Counted from the first letter of the stretch, positions 29,149 to 40,492 are shown. The stretch is 64,000 nt of DNA from Ramlibacter sp. (GCA_030695945.1 JAUYOG010000053.1:124001-188000), one strand, 5' to 3'. Made by a program: numbers and translations. Notes: generated by a model not told the origin, from the letters alone.

Positions 29149-29189
29149 GGTTGATGTCTCCTTGATGCTGAAAACCCCGTCGGCCCTTG

Positions 29190-29549
29190 TCAGCCGATGA
29201 GGGAGAGGGCGAATGCCATGCCCATGGCCGCGGCAAACCCGGCGGCGCCCGCGATCCAGTTCTTGCGCAGCCCCGAGGCGCTGCCGAAGTCGATGATCAA
29301 GAGGCGCACGCCGCCCATCATGTGCAGCGAGAGCAGCACCACCAGGCCCCACTCGGCGAACTTGAACAGGCCCTGGTCGGTGAAGCGCAGGAAGCCGTCG
29401 AGGGCGGCGTCGCCCTGAAGTGCCTGGCCGAGCGCCCAGAAGTGCACCGGCAGGAAGCAGGCCAGGGCCAGGCCCGACAGGCGGTGGACCAGGAAGGCCC
29501 AATAGGAGGGGTGGGCGCGGGTGCGCCAGTCGTTGCGGCGCGTGATCAT
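29190..29549 (-). CDS. SDH-like membrane anchor subunit (cytochrome b-type)
   Basis: RAHPSYWAFLVHRLSGLALACFLPVHFW; LHMMGGVRLLIIDFG. Confidence 0.8.
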   Translation of the reverse strand: MITRRNDWRTRAHPSYWAFLVHRLSGLALACFLPVHFWALGQALQGDAALDGFLRFTDQGLFKFAEWGLVVLLSLHMMGGVRLLIIDFGSASGLRKNWIAGAAGFAAAMGMAFALSLIG

Positions 29550-29902
29550 GCCGCCACCACCGCGTAGATCGCTCGCAGCCCGGCCACCAGGAGCAGGACG
29601 GCGAAGGCCCGGGCCAGCCAGAGTGCGGGGCCTTCCCGCAGCCCCGCCCATTCCTGCGCGATGTTGGCCAGGCCCCCCGGCACATGCACGGCGCAGGCGA
29701 TCACGAACACCGAATAAAAGGCCGCGAAGCCCCAGTTGCCGCGCGTGCGGCCCAGCAGGGCGGCGGCACTGAGCCCGCCGCGCACTGCGTAGATGATGAT
29801 CGCCAGGTGCACCACCACGCACAGCGCCAGCACCATGGCGCTGATGCGCTGCCAGTACCAGCGCTTGGCCTGCGCGATCGCCGGGGCGGCTGCAGCGCTC
29901 AC
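29546..29902 (-). CDS. SDH-like membrane anchor subunit (second), GTG start overlapping sdhB-like stop
   Basis: YWQRISAMVLALCVVVHLAIIIYAVRGGLSAAALLGRTRGN; three hydrophobic segments. Confidence 0.75.
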   Translation of the reverse strand: MSAAAAPAIAQAKRWYWQRISAMVLALCVVVHLAIIIYAVRGGLSAAALLGRTRGNWGFAAFYSVFVIACAVHVPGGLANIAQEWAGLREGPALWLARAFAVLLLVAGLRAIYAVVAA

Positions 29903-30651
29903 AGCTTTCCCCGTACGGCGGCCTTGGCCACCGTGCGCTTGAGGCCCGCGATCGACATCGTCGGCGTCAGCTCCTTCGGGCACCGCTCGGTGCAGGAACC
30001 CTGCGTGTGGCAGGAGTGGCAGCCCGCGTCGCCGGCGACGGCGCGCAGCCGGTCCTGCTGCTCGATGTCGCGCACATCGTTGACCAGGGTCCAGGCCCGG
30101 TTGAGCGCGGCCGGGCCCAGGAAGTCGGGGCGCCAGCCCACTACGTCGCACGAGGCGTAGCAGATACCGCATCCGATGCACTCGATGCCGGCGTTCGCGG
30201 CGATGCGTTCGGGCGATGCCGGCTCGACGCGCTGGAAGTCGTCATGACGTGTCGCCGCGCCTGTGAACCGGCCCTTGGCACGGGCCCACTTGTCGAAGAA
30301 CCGGCTCATGTCGGTGGCCAGGTCCTTGATCACGGGCAGGTTGGCCAGCGGCGCGATCTCCAGCCGGCCCTGGCCGTCGACCACGTCGGCCACGTGGGTG
30401 CGGCAACTCCAGCGGGCTTTCCCGTTGACGGTCACCGCGCAGGAGCCGCACATGCCCACCCGGCAGGCGAAGCGGTAGGCGAGCGACGGCTCGATAAAGC
30501 GCTGGATGTGCGTCACCACGTCGAGCACGGTCTGGCTGTCCTGGCGCGGCACGTCGTAAGTGCTGAACGCGCCCTGCTCCTGGCCGCGCCAGACCTTCAC
30601 CGAGAGTGTCGGCCTGCCCGTGGGTTTGCGCTTTTTTTGATCGATCGTCAT
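29899..30651 (-). CDS. Succinate dehydrogenase/fumarate reductase-type iron-sulfur subunit
   Basis: CRVGMCGSCAVTVNGKARWSCRT; CIGCGICYASCDVVGW; GCHSCHTQGSCTERCPKELTPTMSIAGLKR. Confidence 0.93.
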   Translation of the reverse strand: MTIDQKKRKPTGRPTLSVKVWRGQEQGAFSTYDVPRQDSQTVLDVVTHIQRFIEPSLAYRFACRVGMCGSCAVTVNGKARWSCRTHVADVVDGQGRLEIAPLANLPVIKDLATDMSRFFDKWARAKGRFTGAATRHDDFQRVEPASPERIAANAGIECIGCGICYASCDVVGWRPDFLGPAALNRAWTLVNDVRDIEQQDRLRAVAGDAGCHSCHTQGSCTERCPKELTPTMSIAGLKRTVAKAAVRGKL

Positions 30652-30690
30652 GGGTCCGCCGCATCATGTCCGCTCGTTGGCGAAAGAAAA

Positions 30691-30708
30691 AGCCAAAAAT
30701 TCTTGGCT
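30691..30708. promoter_or_regulatory. Candidate LysR operator in divergent intergenic region
   Basis: AGCCAA-AAATTC-TTGGCT inverted repeat. Confidence 0.5.
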
Positions 30709-30759
30709 CGAGCAAAAGAAAAACTTTATAGTTGGTGCCGATCGTTCTTTGGCCCTCCG

Positions 30760-31662
30760 ATGCCTTCCATCCGCACACTCAAGAGCTTCCTGGCTGTGGC
30801 GCGCCATGGCAGCTTTGCCGCCGCCGGCAAGGAGATCGGCCTCACCGCGGCTGCGGTGGGCCTGCAGATCCGGTCGCTGGAAACCGACCTGAACCAGACA
30901 TTGTTCGACCGCAGCGGGCGGGCCATCGTCCTGAACACGGCGGGGCGCGGCCTGGTCGACCCGGTGAAGGAACTGGTGGCGCGCTACGAGTCGCTGCCGG
31001 CCCGGCAGCGCGGGGAGGAGCTCACCGGCACAGTCGTGATCGGCGCGCTGGTGTCGGCCCTGATGGGGTCCTTCGCCGACGGCCTGTGGGCCCTGATGCG
31101 CAAGCACCCGGGGCTGGAAGTGAAATTGTTCGCCGGGCTGTCGGCGGACTTCGCGCGGCGCGTCGACCAGGGGGAACTGGACGCCGCCGTGATCACGCAG
31201 CCACCCGACCGCCTGCCCTCGAACCTGATATGGACGGCGTTGTATTCCGAACCCCTGGTCCTGATCGTGCCGCGGCGTCCGCACTTCGCCATGCACGCGA
31301 ACCCGCTGGAAATCCTCATGCAATGCCCGTTCCTGCGCTTCGACCGCCAAGCCTGGACCGGGCATCTGGTCAATGAGGCGCTGGAACAGTGCGGTGCCAC
31401 CGTCAGGGAAGGCATGGAGCTGAATTCCGTGGAGGCCATCGTGGCCCTGGTGCGCCAGGGCTTCGGCGTGTCGATCGTGCCGCAGCTGGCAAACGTGCAA
31501 TGGTCGCGCGACCGGATGCTGCGGATCGTGCCGCTGCCCGCGATCACGGTGCAGCGCCATGTCGGACTGCTCGAGCGCAAGCAGCACAGCCGAAAGCGTT
31601 TCACCGACGCGATCAAGGCCTATTTTGCGTCCGGCAACCTCGGCCGGGCGGGCGCCCCTTGA
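30760..31662 (+). CDS. LysR-family transcriptional regulator (divergent from SDH-like/SuyAB operon)
   Basis: LKSFLAVARHGSFAAAGKEIGLTAAAVGLQIRSLETDLNQTLFDR HTH. Confidence 0.92.
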   Translation: MPSIRTLKSFLAVARHGSFAAAGKEIGLTAAAVGLQIRSLETDLNQTLFDRSGRAIVLNTAGRGLVDPVKELVARYESLPARQRGEELTGTVVIGALVSALMGSFADGLWALMRKHPGLEVKLFAGLSADFARRVDQGELDAAVITQPPDRLPSNLIWTALYSEPLVLIVPRRPHFAMHANPLEILMQCPFLRFDRQAWTGHLVNEALEQCGATVREGMELNSVEAIVALVRQGFGVSIVPQLANVQWSRDRMLRIVPLPAITVQRHVGLLERKQHSRKRFTDAIKAYFASGNLGRAGAP

Positions 31663-31712
31663 AACCGGGGCGAAATCCCTTATGATTAGCACTCGCAGGA
31701 GATGAGTGCTAA
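31659..31712 (+). promoter_or_regulatory. groESL promoter and CIRCE (HrcA operator)
   Basis: TTGAAA (31659-31664) -16 nt- TATGAT (31681-31686); perfect CIRCE TTAGCACTC-N9-GAGTGCTAA at 31686-31712; sigma32-like CTTGAAA overlaps. Confidence 0.95.
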
Positions 31713-31739
31713 CAGCAGAGCATCTCCTCAAAGTTAATG

Positions 31740-31764
31740 AGCGCTAACTTCGTTGGCGCTTTTT
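31740..31764 (+). promoter_or_regulatory. Terminator-like hairpin in groES 5' leader
   Basis: AGCGCTAAC-TTC-GTTGGCGCT followed by TTTT. Confidence 0.65.
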
Positions 31765-31795
31765 GATATCCCCAGTTTCAAGTCAAGGAGATGCA

Positions 31796-33797
<2,002 letters not shown>

Positions 33798-33845
33798 CAT
33801 TCACTCAGAAAGCGCTTCGCGTTTTCTGAGTGCTCTAGTCAGACG

Positions 33846-33872
33846 AAAAAACCGGGCAAAGCCCGGTTTTTT
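33846..33872 (+). terminator. Rho-independent terminator after groEL
   Basis: AAAAAACCGGGC AAA GCCCGGTTTTTT. Confidence 0.88.
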
Positions 33873-33915
33873 CATGGGGGGGTGCGCTGCATGTTATTTC
33901 GCGCACCGAAGAACG

Positions 33916-33944
33916 AAAAAACGCCGCTCTGGGAGCGGCTTTTT
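33916..33944 (-). terminator. Bidirectional-type terminator between groEL and DUF805 gene
   Basis: AAAAAACGCCGCTC TGG GAGCGGCTTTTT. Confidence 0.7.
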
Positions 33945-33960
33945 GTTGCCTCGGCCTTCT

Positions 33961-34338
33961 CTATTGCTGGCCGGGGCCGGGCATGACCGTCGGGGCGTCG
34001 GGGGCGGCTTCCTGGCCTCCGTACTCGTTGGCAGGGCCGCTGGGCTGCACGAAGAAGTACAACAGGACCAGGAAACCGATCAGCGGGATCAGGGCCAGCA
34101 GCAGGAACCAGGCGCTCTTGCCGATGTCGTGCAGGCGGCGCGCACCAACAGCCAGGCTGGGCAACAGCAGGGCGAGCGCGACGAGACCATAAAGAATGTC
34201 GCCGCCGATGATGCGAGCGACGAGCAGCACGACGATCTGGAACAGGAAGAACCACCAGAATTCCGGCCGTGCCGCACGGCCCGAGAAATCGGCGTACTTG
34301 TTGAAGCAGGTCTTCACTGCTTTCAGGATGTCATCCAT
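33961..34338 (-). CDS. DUF805 membrane protein
   Basis: MDDILKAVKTCFNKYADFSGRAARPEFWWFFLFQIVV.. ARRLHDIGKSAWFLLL. Confidence 0.9.
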   Translation of the reverse strand: MDDILKAVKTCFNKYADFSGRAARPEFWWFFLFQIVVLLVARIIGGDILYGLVALALLLPSLAVGARRLHDIGKSAWFLLLALIPLIGFLVLLYFFVQPSGPANEYGGQEAAPDAPTVMPGPGQQ

Positions 34339-34408
34339 TGCGTCTCCTCGTTGGGTTGATTGCCCGCGCATGATAGGCGTTTGGCGCGGGCGACGCCACT
34401 GCTGCGCC

Positions 34409-35968
34409 TCACCCCCGGATGTGGCGCAGCAGGCCCGCGGTGGAGCCGTCGAGGCCGGCGGCGTCACCGCTGCCGAGCCGCGCGGCCACGTCGAGCGCGA
34501 GCACCTTGCCCAGCTCCACGCCCCACTGGTCGAAGCTGTTGATGCCCCAGAGCGATCCGCTGACGAAGACGCGGTGCTCGTGCATCGCCAGCAAGGCGCC
34601 CAGGCTCGCCGGCGTCAGCGCGTCGAGCAGGAAGAAAGAGCTAGGCCGGTTGCCCGGAAAGTTGCGGTGACCGCCGTCGTCCGCCTTGCCCTGCATGAGC
34701 GCCTGGGCTTGCGCCATCGCGTTGGCCAACAGGAGGTCATGATGCCCCGGCAGCAGGTGCGCCGGCTTCCTCACCGCGACGAACTCCACCGGCACGACGT
34801 CGGTGCCTTGATGCAACATCTGGAAGTACGCGTGCTGGCCGTTGGTGCCGGGCTCGCCCCACAGCACGGGCGAAGTTGCGAATGCCACGGCACGGCCCTG
34901 CGCATCGACGCGCTTGCCGTTGCTCTCCATTTCCAGCTGCTGGAGGTACGCCGGCAAGCGGCGCAGCGCGCTGTGATACGGCGCGATGTTGCGGCTGGTG
35001 AAGCCGTGGAAGTTGCGATACCAGACGTCCAGCAGGCCGAGCCGCACCGGCAGGTTGGTCTCCAGCGGCGTCGTGGCGAAGTGACGGTCCATCTCGTGCG
35101 CGCCGGCCAGCAACTCCCGAAACCCCGCGGCGCCGATGGCGATGGCTACCGGCAGCCCAATGGCCGACCACACCGAATAGCGGCCGCCCACCCAGTCCCA
35201 GAACCCGAAGGTGGTCGCAATGCCGAACTCGCGCGCGGCCGCGACGTTGGTCGTGAGCGCCGCGAAGTGCCGTGCGATGTCGCGCCCGCCCTCGGCCTCG
35301 AACCAGGCCCTCGCCGAGCGCGCGTTGGTCATGGTCTCGATGGTGGTAAAGGTTTTCGACGCCACCAGGAACAGTGTGCTGCCGGGGCGGACTCTCCTCA
35401 GCACCGCCGCCAGTTCGTGCCCATCGATGTTGGAGACGAAGTGAAAGCGCTTGCCTTCGGCCGCGAACGACTCCAGTGCCGCGACCGCCATCTGCGGCCC
35501 GAGGTCCGAACCGCCGATGCCGATGTTCACGATGTCGGTGATCGCGCCATCGCCGCGCACCTGCTCCGCGTACGCGAGCATGGCGTCCAGCGTGGAATGG
35601 ACGAGCGCGAGGTCGGGGTCACCGCCGTCGCCCGGCGGCGCGCGCAACAGCCAATGCTTGACCGCGCGTTGCTCCGTGTTGTTGACGGCCTCGCCCGCGA
35701 ACAGGGCGTCGCGGTGCCGCTCCAGCCCGCACTCGCGCGCCAGTTCCATCAGCAGCGCCTGAGATTGGTTATCGATGAGGTTCTTCGACAGGTCGGCGAA
35801 CACATGAGGGGCGGCCTGGCTGAACGCCTGGAAGCGGCCCTCGTCGCGCCGAAAGGCGTCGCGCAGGTCGAGCTTGCTGCCGATGGATTCGAAATGCTCC
35901 CGCAAGGCGGCCCAGGCCGGCGCGTGGTCGCACCGCAGCCGCGTCATGACGTTGTTCATGCGTGCCAT
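34409..35968 (-). CDS. pgi: Glucose-6-phosphate isomerase
   Basis: IGIGGSDLGPQMAV; VASKTFTTIETMTNA; FGFWDWVGGRYSVWSAIGLP; GTNGQHAYFQMLHQGT. Confidence 0.97.
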   Translation of the reverse strand: MARMNNVMTRLRCDHAPAWAALREHFESIGSKLDLRDAFRRDEGRFQAFSQAAPHVFADLSKNLIDNQSQALLMELARECGLERHRDALFAGEAVNNTEQRAVKHWLLRAPPGDGGDPDLALVHSTLDAMLAYAEQVRGDGAITDIVNIGIGGSDLGPQMAVAALESFAAEGKRFHFVSNIDGHELAAVLRRVRPGSTLFLVASKTFTTIETMTNARSARAWFEAEGGRDIARHFAALTTNVAAAREFGIATTFGFWDWVGGRYSVWSAIGLPVAIAIGAAGFRELLAGAHEMDRHFATTPLETNLPVRLGLLDVWYRNFHGFTSRNIAPYHSALRRLPAYLQQLEMESNGKRVDAQGRAVAFATSPVLWGEPGTNGQHAYFQMLHQGTDVVPVEFVAVRKPAHLLPGHHDLLLANAMAQAQALMQGKADDGGHRNFPGNRPSSFFLLDALTPASLGALLAMHEHRVFVSGSLWGINSFDQWGVELGKVLALDVAARLGSGDAAGLDGSTAGLLRHIRG

Positions 35969-36004
35969 TATCCGATGCGGCGCGCAAGCCGTGGGCCGTC
36001 CTGC

Positions 36005-37063
36005 TTACGTCACCTGCACCACGGACACCCCATGGTCGGCCAGCCCCAGGCCGACGTCGCTGCCCAGCTCCAGCACGCGGCCCAGGTCGGCCGAGACCAC
36101 GAAAATCGGGCCCAGCTCGGTCTCGAAGGTGTACTCGTAGTTGCTGCCCAGGTAGGCCAGCTTGGCCAGCCGCGCCCCCAGCCCCGTGCCCGGCGGGCCG
36201 ATGTGCCACGCCTCCGGCCGCACCGCGACCTTCACCGCGCCTTCGACCATGCCCTGGCGCGGCTTGATGCGCAGCGGGCCAAGCGCGACCGTGCCCATCG
36301 CATCGGCCTTGGCGGGGAACAGCATCGCTTCGCCCATGAAACCCGCCACGAACTCCGTGGATGGAAATTCGTACAGGTCCTGCGGCGTGCCTTGCTGCGC
36401 GATGATGCCGTGGTCCATCACGATGATCTGGTCGCTCACGGCCAGCGCCTCGCTCTGGTCGTGCGTCACGTAGGCCACCGTGAGCTTGAGCCGCTGCTGC
36501 AGGGATCGGATTTCCTCGCGCATCTCGCGCCGCAGCCTGGCGTCGAGGTTGGACAGCGGTTCGTCGAAGAGGAGCACCGCCGGCTCCAGCACCAGCGCCC
36601 GCGCCAGCGCCACGCGCTGCTGCTGCCCGCCTGACAATTCGCTGGGCAGCCGGGTGTCGTAGCCGACGAGGCCGACGTTGCGCAACGCCTCGACGGCGCG
36701 TGCACGGGCCGCAGCCTTGGGGATGCCGGACATCCGAAGGCCATACATCACGTTCTCCACCACGTCCATGTGGGGAAAGAGCGCATAGCTCTGGAACATC
36801 ATGCTCACGTTGCGGTCGGCCGGGCCGAGCGTCGTGACGTCCCGGCCGTCCACGAGGATGGTGCCGGAGGTGGGCGATTCCAGGCCTGCGATCATGCGCA
36901 GTGTCGTTGTCTTGCCGCAGCCCGAAGGGCCGAGGATGGTCGTCAGCGTCCCGCGCGGCACTGTGAAGCTGATCCCCTTGACGGCCAGCGGCGCCGCGGG
37001 GTCCGTGCTGTAGCGCTTGGTGACTTCGCGGAATTCGATGCCCGCGTCCGGTGCTGCATTCAT
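36005..37063 (-). CDS. ABC transporter ATP-binding protein, FbpC/AfuC/PotA type
   Basis: LGPSGCGKTTTLRMIAGLESPTSG; LSGGQQQRVALARALVLEPAVLLFDEPLSNLDARLR. Confidence 0.93.
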   Translation of the reverse strand: MNAAPDAGIEFREVTKRYSTDPAAPLAVKGISFTVPRGTLTTILGPSGCGKTTTLRMIAGLESPTSGTILVDGRDVTTLGPADRNVSMMFQSYALFPHMDVVENVMYGLRMSGIPKAAARARAVEALRNVGLVGYDTRLPSELSGGQQQRVALARALVLEPAVLLFDEPLSNLDARLRREMREEIRSLQQRLKLTVAYVTHDQSEALAVSDQIIVMDHGIIAQQGTPQDLYEFPSTEFVAGFMGEAMLFPAKADAMGTVALGPLRIKPRQGMVEGAVKVAVRPEAWHIGPPGTGLGARLAKLAYLGSNYEYTFETELGPIFVVSADLGRVLELGSDVGLGLADHGVSVVQVT

Positions 37064-39336
37064 GTCATGCCCTGGGTCGTTGCGAGGGCGGGCAGCCGCG
37101 CCGCCTTGCGGCGGCCGAGCTTGCGCTCGCCCACGAGGAACTGGATCAATGCGGTGGCCGCGCTCATCAGCACGATGAGCACGGTGCAATAGGCAAGCGC
37201 CACGCCGTAGTCGCCGTTGCCGACGCGGCCGATGATGTAGGTGGTGGCCAGCTCGTTCTCCGCGGTGACCAGGAAGATCACGGCCGACACGGTGGTGATG
37301 GCGCGCACGAAGCTGTACACCAGCGCCGCCACCAACGCCGGCTTGAGCAGCGGCAGCACCACATGGCGCAGCGTCTGGATGCTCGACGCGCGCAGCATGA
37401 CGGAGGCCTCGTCGAGCGCGCGGTCCAGCTGCTTGAACGCCGCCGTCCCCGCGCGCACGCCCACCGGCAGGTTGCGGAACAGGAAGCACAGCACGATGAT
37501 GAGCCCCGTGCCGGTCAGCTCGAAAGGCGGCACGTTGAAGGCGAGGATGTAGCTCACGCCCAGCACGGTGCCCGGGATCGCGAACGCCAGCAGGGCGGAG
37601 AACTCGAACAGGCCCTGGCCCTTGAACTCGGTGCGCGCGAGCAGGTAGGCGATCAGCAGGCCCAGCCCTGCCGTCATCGGCGCGGAAATGGCGGCGAGCT
37701 TGATGGTGGTGAAGAAGGAGTTCCACGCCGTGCCCGCCCACACCATGCCGAACTGGCCCCACTCCAGGGCGAATGCCGTGCGGAAGTGGTTCAGCGTCAG
37801 CGTGTAGTCGCGCCCCCAGGTCTGCACGAAGCCGCCCGCGAAGGCGAACAGGTAGACCAGCAGCGTGAATGCGATCCACGGCAGCGCGACGCCGTTCACG
37901 ATGTGGCGCACGCGCGGCGGCAGCGGCATCGCGATGCCCGCGTCGCCCTTGCCGCTCACCGTGGTGTAGCTCTGCCTGCCCATCACGGCGCGCTGCAGCG
38001 CGAACACCCCGAGCGCGAACAGCGTGAGGATCCAGGCCAGCGACGCGGCGCGTCCCTGATCGTACTGCGCGCCGACGATGGCGAAGAATATCTCGGTGGA
38101 GAGCACCGAGAACTGGCCGCCGACGACGATCGGGTTCCCGAAATCCGCCATGCTTTCGATGAAGCCGACCAGGAACGCATTCGCGAGTCCCGGGGTGAGC
38201 AGCGGCAATGTCACCGTCATGAAGGTGCGTTGCGGGCTGGCACGCAAGGTCTGCGCCGCTTCCTCGAGGCTGGGCGCCACGCCCTGCACCACGCCGCGCA
38301 TGATCATGAAGGCGATCGGCGTGAAGGCGAAGGTCTGCGCGATCCAAACGCCGAACCAGCCGTAGAACCAGCGTGAGGGCGCGATGCCGAACGCCGACTC
38401 GAGCCCCTGGTTGACGATGCCGGCGCGGCCGAAGAGCAGGATCAGGCCCAGGCCCACGACGAAGGGCGGCGTGATGATGGGCAGCATGGCGAGCACGTTG
38501 AGCGTGCGGCCGTAGCGTTTGCCCGAACGCTCGGACATCAGCGCCATCAGCGTGCCCAGCAGCGTGGTGCTGGTGGCCGTCATCAGCCCGAGGAACAGCG
38601 TGTTCCACGCCACGCCGCAGCGCACGCCGCCGACGACGCAGCCGAGCCCAAAGTTGCGCTCGTTGGCCACGCGCTCCCACAACGCTCCTAGCGCGAACCG
38701 GCCTTCCTCCGAGTACATCGCGCTCGAGAGCGCCTTGAGCACGGGAAACAGGATGAACACGGCCAACAGCGTGCCGCTGCCCGCAACGGACGCTGCGATG
38801 AACAGATCACCTTTGAAGAATCCGCGCCGCGCGACGCCGAACGCGGTGAGCATCACCAAGGAGCCCAGCACGACGAATGCGCCCCAGCCCATTCCGAACT
38901 GGTTCTTGGACAGTTCGCCGAATGCAGCCGCGAGCACCGCGCTGTTCCAGCCCTTGGCGCCGATCAGGAAGCCCGACAGGGCGAGGCCCCCCGCCCCCAC
39001 CAGGCCCCCCGCCAGCAACAGCGCACCTTGCGACCGGCCCGGCGGCTGCATCAGCGCCGTGGCGGCAATGCCCAGGCCGAACAGCCCCAGCCAGAGCCAG
39101 GTGCGCCCGTGCCGCGCCGCCTGCACCAGGCCATTGGCGGTGTCCTCGCCGCCGAACACACCAGGGATCGCCATCAACCCATTGCTGTCCTGCATCGCAT
39201 ACCAGGGCAGCACCAGGTAGCCCGCGATGCCCAAGGCCAGCCACCACCAGATGGCCGTGTTGGCGGAAGGGCGCCGCGTGGAAAACGTGCGCACGCCCAA
39301 AGGCGCGAGCTCGCCTTCCACGGTGGAAGAGGTCAT
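37060..39336 (-). CDS. ABC transporter permease, double-domain FbpB/AfuB type (758 aa)
   Basis: Two BPD-type permease domains with EAA-like motifs (EEAAQTLRASPQRTFMTVTLPLLTPG; DEASVMLRASSIQTLRHVVLPLLKP). Confidence 0.92.
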   Translation of the reverse strand: MTSSTVEGELAPLGVRTFSTRRPSANTAIWWWLALGIAGYLVLPWYAMQDSNGLMAIPGVFGGEDTANGLVQAARHGRTWLWLGLFGLGIAATALMQPPGRSQGALLLAGGLVGAGGLALSGFLIGAKGWNSAVLAAAFGELSKNQFGMGWGAFVVLGSLVMLTAFGVARRGFFKGDLFIAASVAGSGTLLAVFILFPVLKALSSAMYSEEGRFALGALWERVANERNFGLGCVVGGVRCGVAWNTLFLGLMTATSTTLLGTLMALMSERSGKRYGRTLNVLAMLPIITPPFVVGLGLILLFGRAGIVNQGLESAFGIAPSRWFYGWFGVWIAQTFAFTPIAFMIMRGVVQGVAPSLEEAAQTLRASPQRTFMTVTLPLLTPGLANAFLVGFIESMADFGNPIVVGGQFSVLSTEIFFAIVGAQYDQGRAASLAWILTLFALGVFALQRAVMGRQSYTTVSGKGDAGIAMPLPPRVRHIVNGVALPWIAFTLLVYLFAFAGGFVQTWGRDYTLTLNHFRTAFALEWGQFGMVWAGTAWNSFFTTIKLAAISAPMTAGLGLLIAYLLARTEFKGQGLFEFSALLAFAIPGTVLGVSYILAFNVPPFELTGTGLIIVLCFLFRNLPVGVRAGTAAFKQLDRALDEASVMLRASSIQTLRHVVLPLLKPALVAALVYSFVRAITTVSAVIFLVTAENELATTYIIGRVGNGDYGVALAYCTVLIVLMSAATALIQFLVGERKLGRRKAARLPALATTQGMT

Positions 39337-39351
39337 GGTCGCGCGGCCGTG

Positions 39352-40368
39352 TCAGCGCGGCAGGGAGTTGACTTCCTTTTCCCAGCGCGAAATCAGGCGG
39401 CGGCGCTCCGCGCTCGCGCCGTACTTCGCGTAGTCGTAGTTGATGAACCTGATCTTCTTGAAATCCGGCACCCGTGCATCGACCTTGGCGGCCTTGTTGC
39501 TCGGCACCTGGAATTGCCGGGCGGCGGCGGCCATCTCCTGCGCAGCCGGCGTCAAGGCCCACTCGTAGAACTTCTTCGCGACGTCCTGGTTGCGCGAGCC
39601 CTTGATGATGCTCATGGAGCCGATCTCGGCGCCTGTGCCGTCGGCGGGCGTGATGGTTTCGACCGGAAAGCCCTGCATCTTCTCGCCCGGGCCGTCATGG
39701 ACAAAACTGATCGACACGGCGGTTTCGCCGCGCGCCACGGCCTTGATGGGGCCGGTGCCCGAGCGGGAGTAGGCGCTGACGTTCTTGTGCAGGCCCTTGA
39801 GGTACTCGAACGCCTTGTCCTCGCCCATCAGTTGCACCAGCGTCGCGATCATGGTGTAGGCGGTGCCGCTGGACGCCGGGTTGGCGACCTGGATGTCGCC
39901 CTTGTACTCGGGCCGCGTCAGGTCGGCCCAGGTCCTGGGCACGGCCAGCTTCTTCTTCGCGAGCAGTTCAGGGTTGTAGCCGAAGCCCAGCGGCCCGGAG
40001 TAGATGCCGACGGTCTTGTAATTCGATTGCCTGGCCTGCTGCTGCGCCCACTCGTGCAACTGGGGCAGCGAAGGCGATTTGTATTCGATTGTCAGGCCCT
40101 GTTCGGCCGCCTGCAGGTGCGGATCGCCCGTGCCGCCGAACCAGATGTCGGTCTTGGGATTTTCCTTCTCCGCGATGATCTGGGCCAGCGCCTCGCCCGA
40201 CCCCTTCATCGATACGTTGACCTTGACGCCCGTGGTGCGTGCGTACACGGTGGAAATCATGTTGCACCACTCGGCCTGTACCGAGCAGATGATGTTCACC
40301 TGGCCTTGCGCGGCTGCGCCGAACGACAAGCCGGCCAGCGCGGCGACTGCCATAAGTTTCTTGTTCAT
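39352..40368 (-). CDS. ABC transporter substrate-binding protein, FbpA/AfuA type
   Basis: Signal peptide; NIICSVQAEWCNMISTVYARTTGVKVNVSMKGSGEALAQI; SISFVHDGPGEKMQGFPVETITPADGTGAEIGSMSIIKGS. Confidence 0.88.
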   Translation of the reverse strand: MNKKLMAVAALAGLSFGAAAQGQVNIICSVQAEWCNMISTVYARTTGVKVNVSMKGSGEALAQIIAEKENPKTDIWFGGTGDPHLQAAEQGLTIEYKSPSLPQLHEWAQQQARQSNYKTVGIYSGPLGFGYNPELLAKKKLAVPRTWADLTRPEYKGDIQVANPASSGTAYTMIATLVQLMGEDKAFEYLKGLHKNVSAYSRSGTGPIKAVARGETAVSISFVHDGPGEKMQGFPVETITPADGTGAEIGSMSIIKGSRNQDVAKKFYEWALTPAAQEMAAAARQFQVPSNKAAKVDARVPDFKKIRFINYDYAKYGASAERRRLISRWEKEVNSLPR

Positions 40369-40381
40369 GGGTTCCTTGACG

Positions 40382-40394
40382 GTAACTGGATTAC
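40382..40394. promoter_or_regulatory. HexR/RpiR-like inverted repeat upstream of substrate-binding protein gene
   Basis: GTAACT-G-GATTAC. Confidence 0.45.
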
Positions 40395-40492
40395 GATTCA
40401 GCATAAACGCGACCCTCAACCGTGCGGCATGGGGAAAACACCAGTCGTGGGTCTGCATTGGACTCGCGTCCATCGTCCTTTTGGCGTCGTCA

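Noticed and set aside
36005-40368. Iron(III) ABC transporter as the simple annotation
   Set aside because: Family homology allows it, but operon with pgi and divergence from zwf-hexR favour sugar phosphate; not proven.
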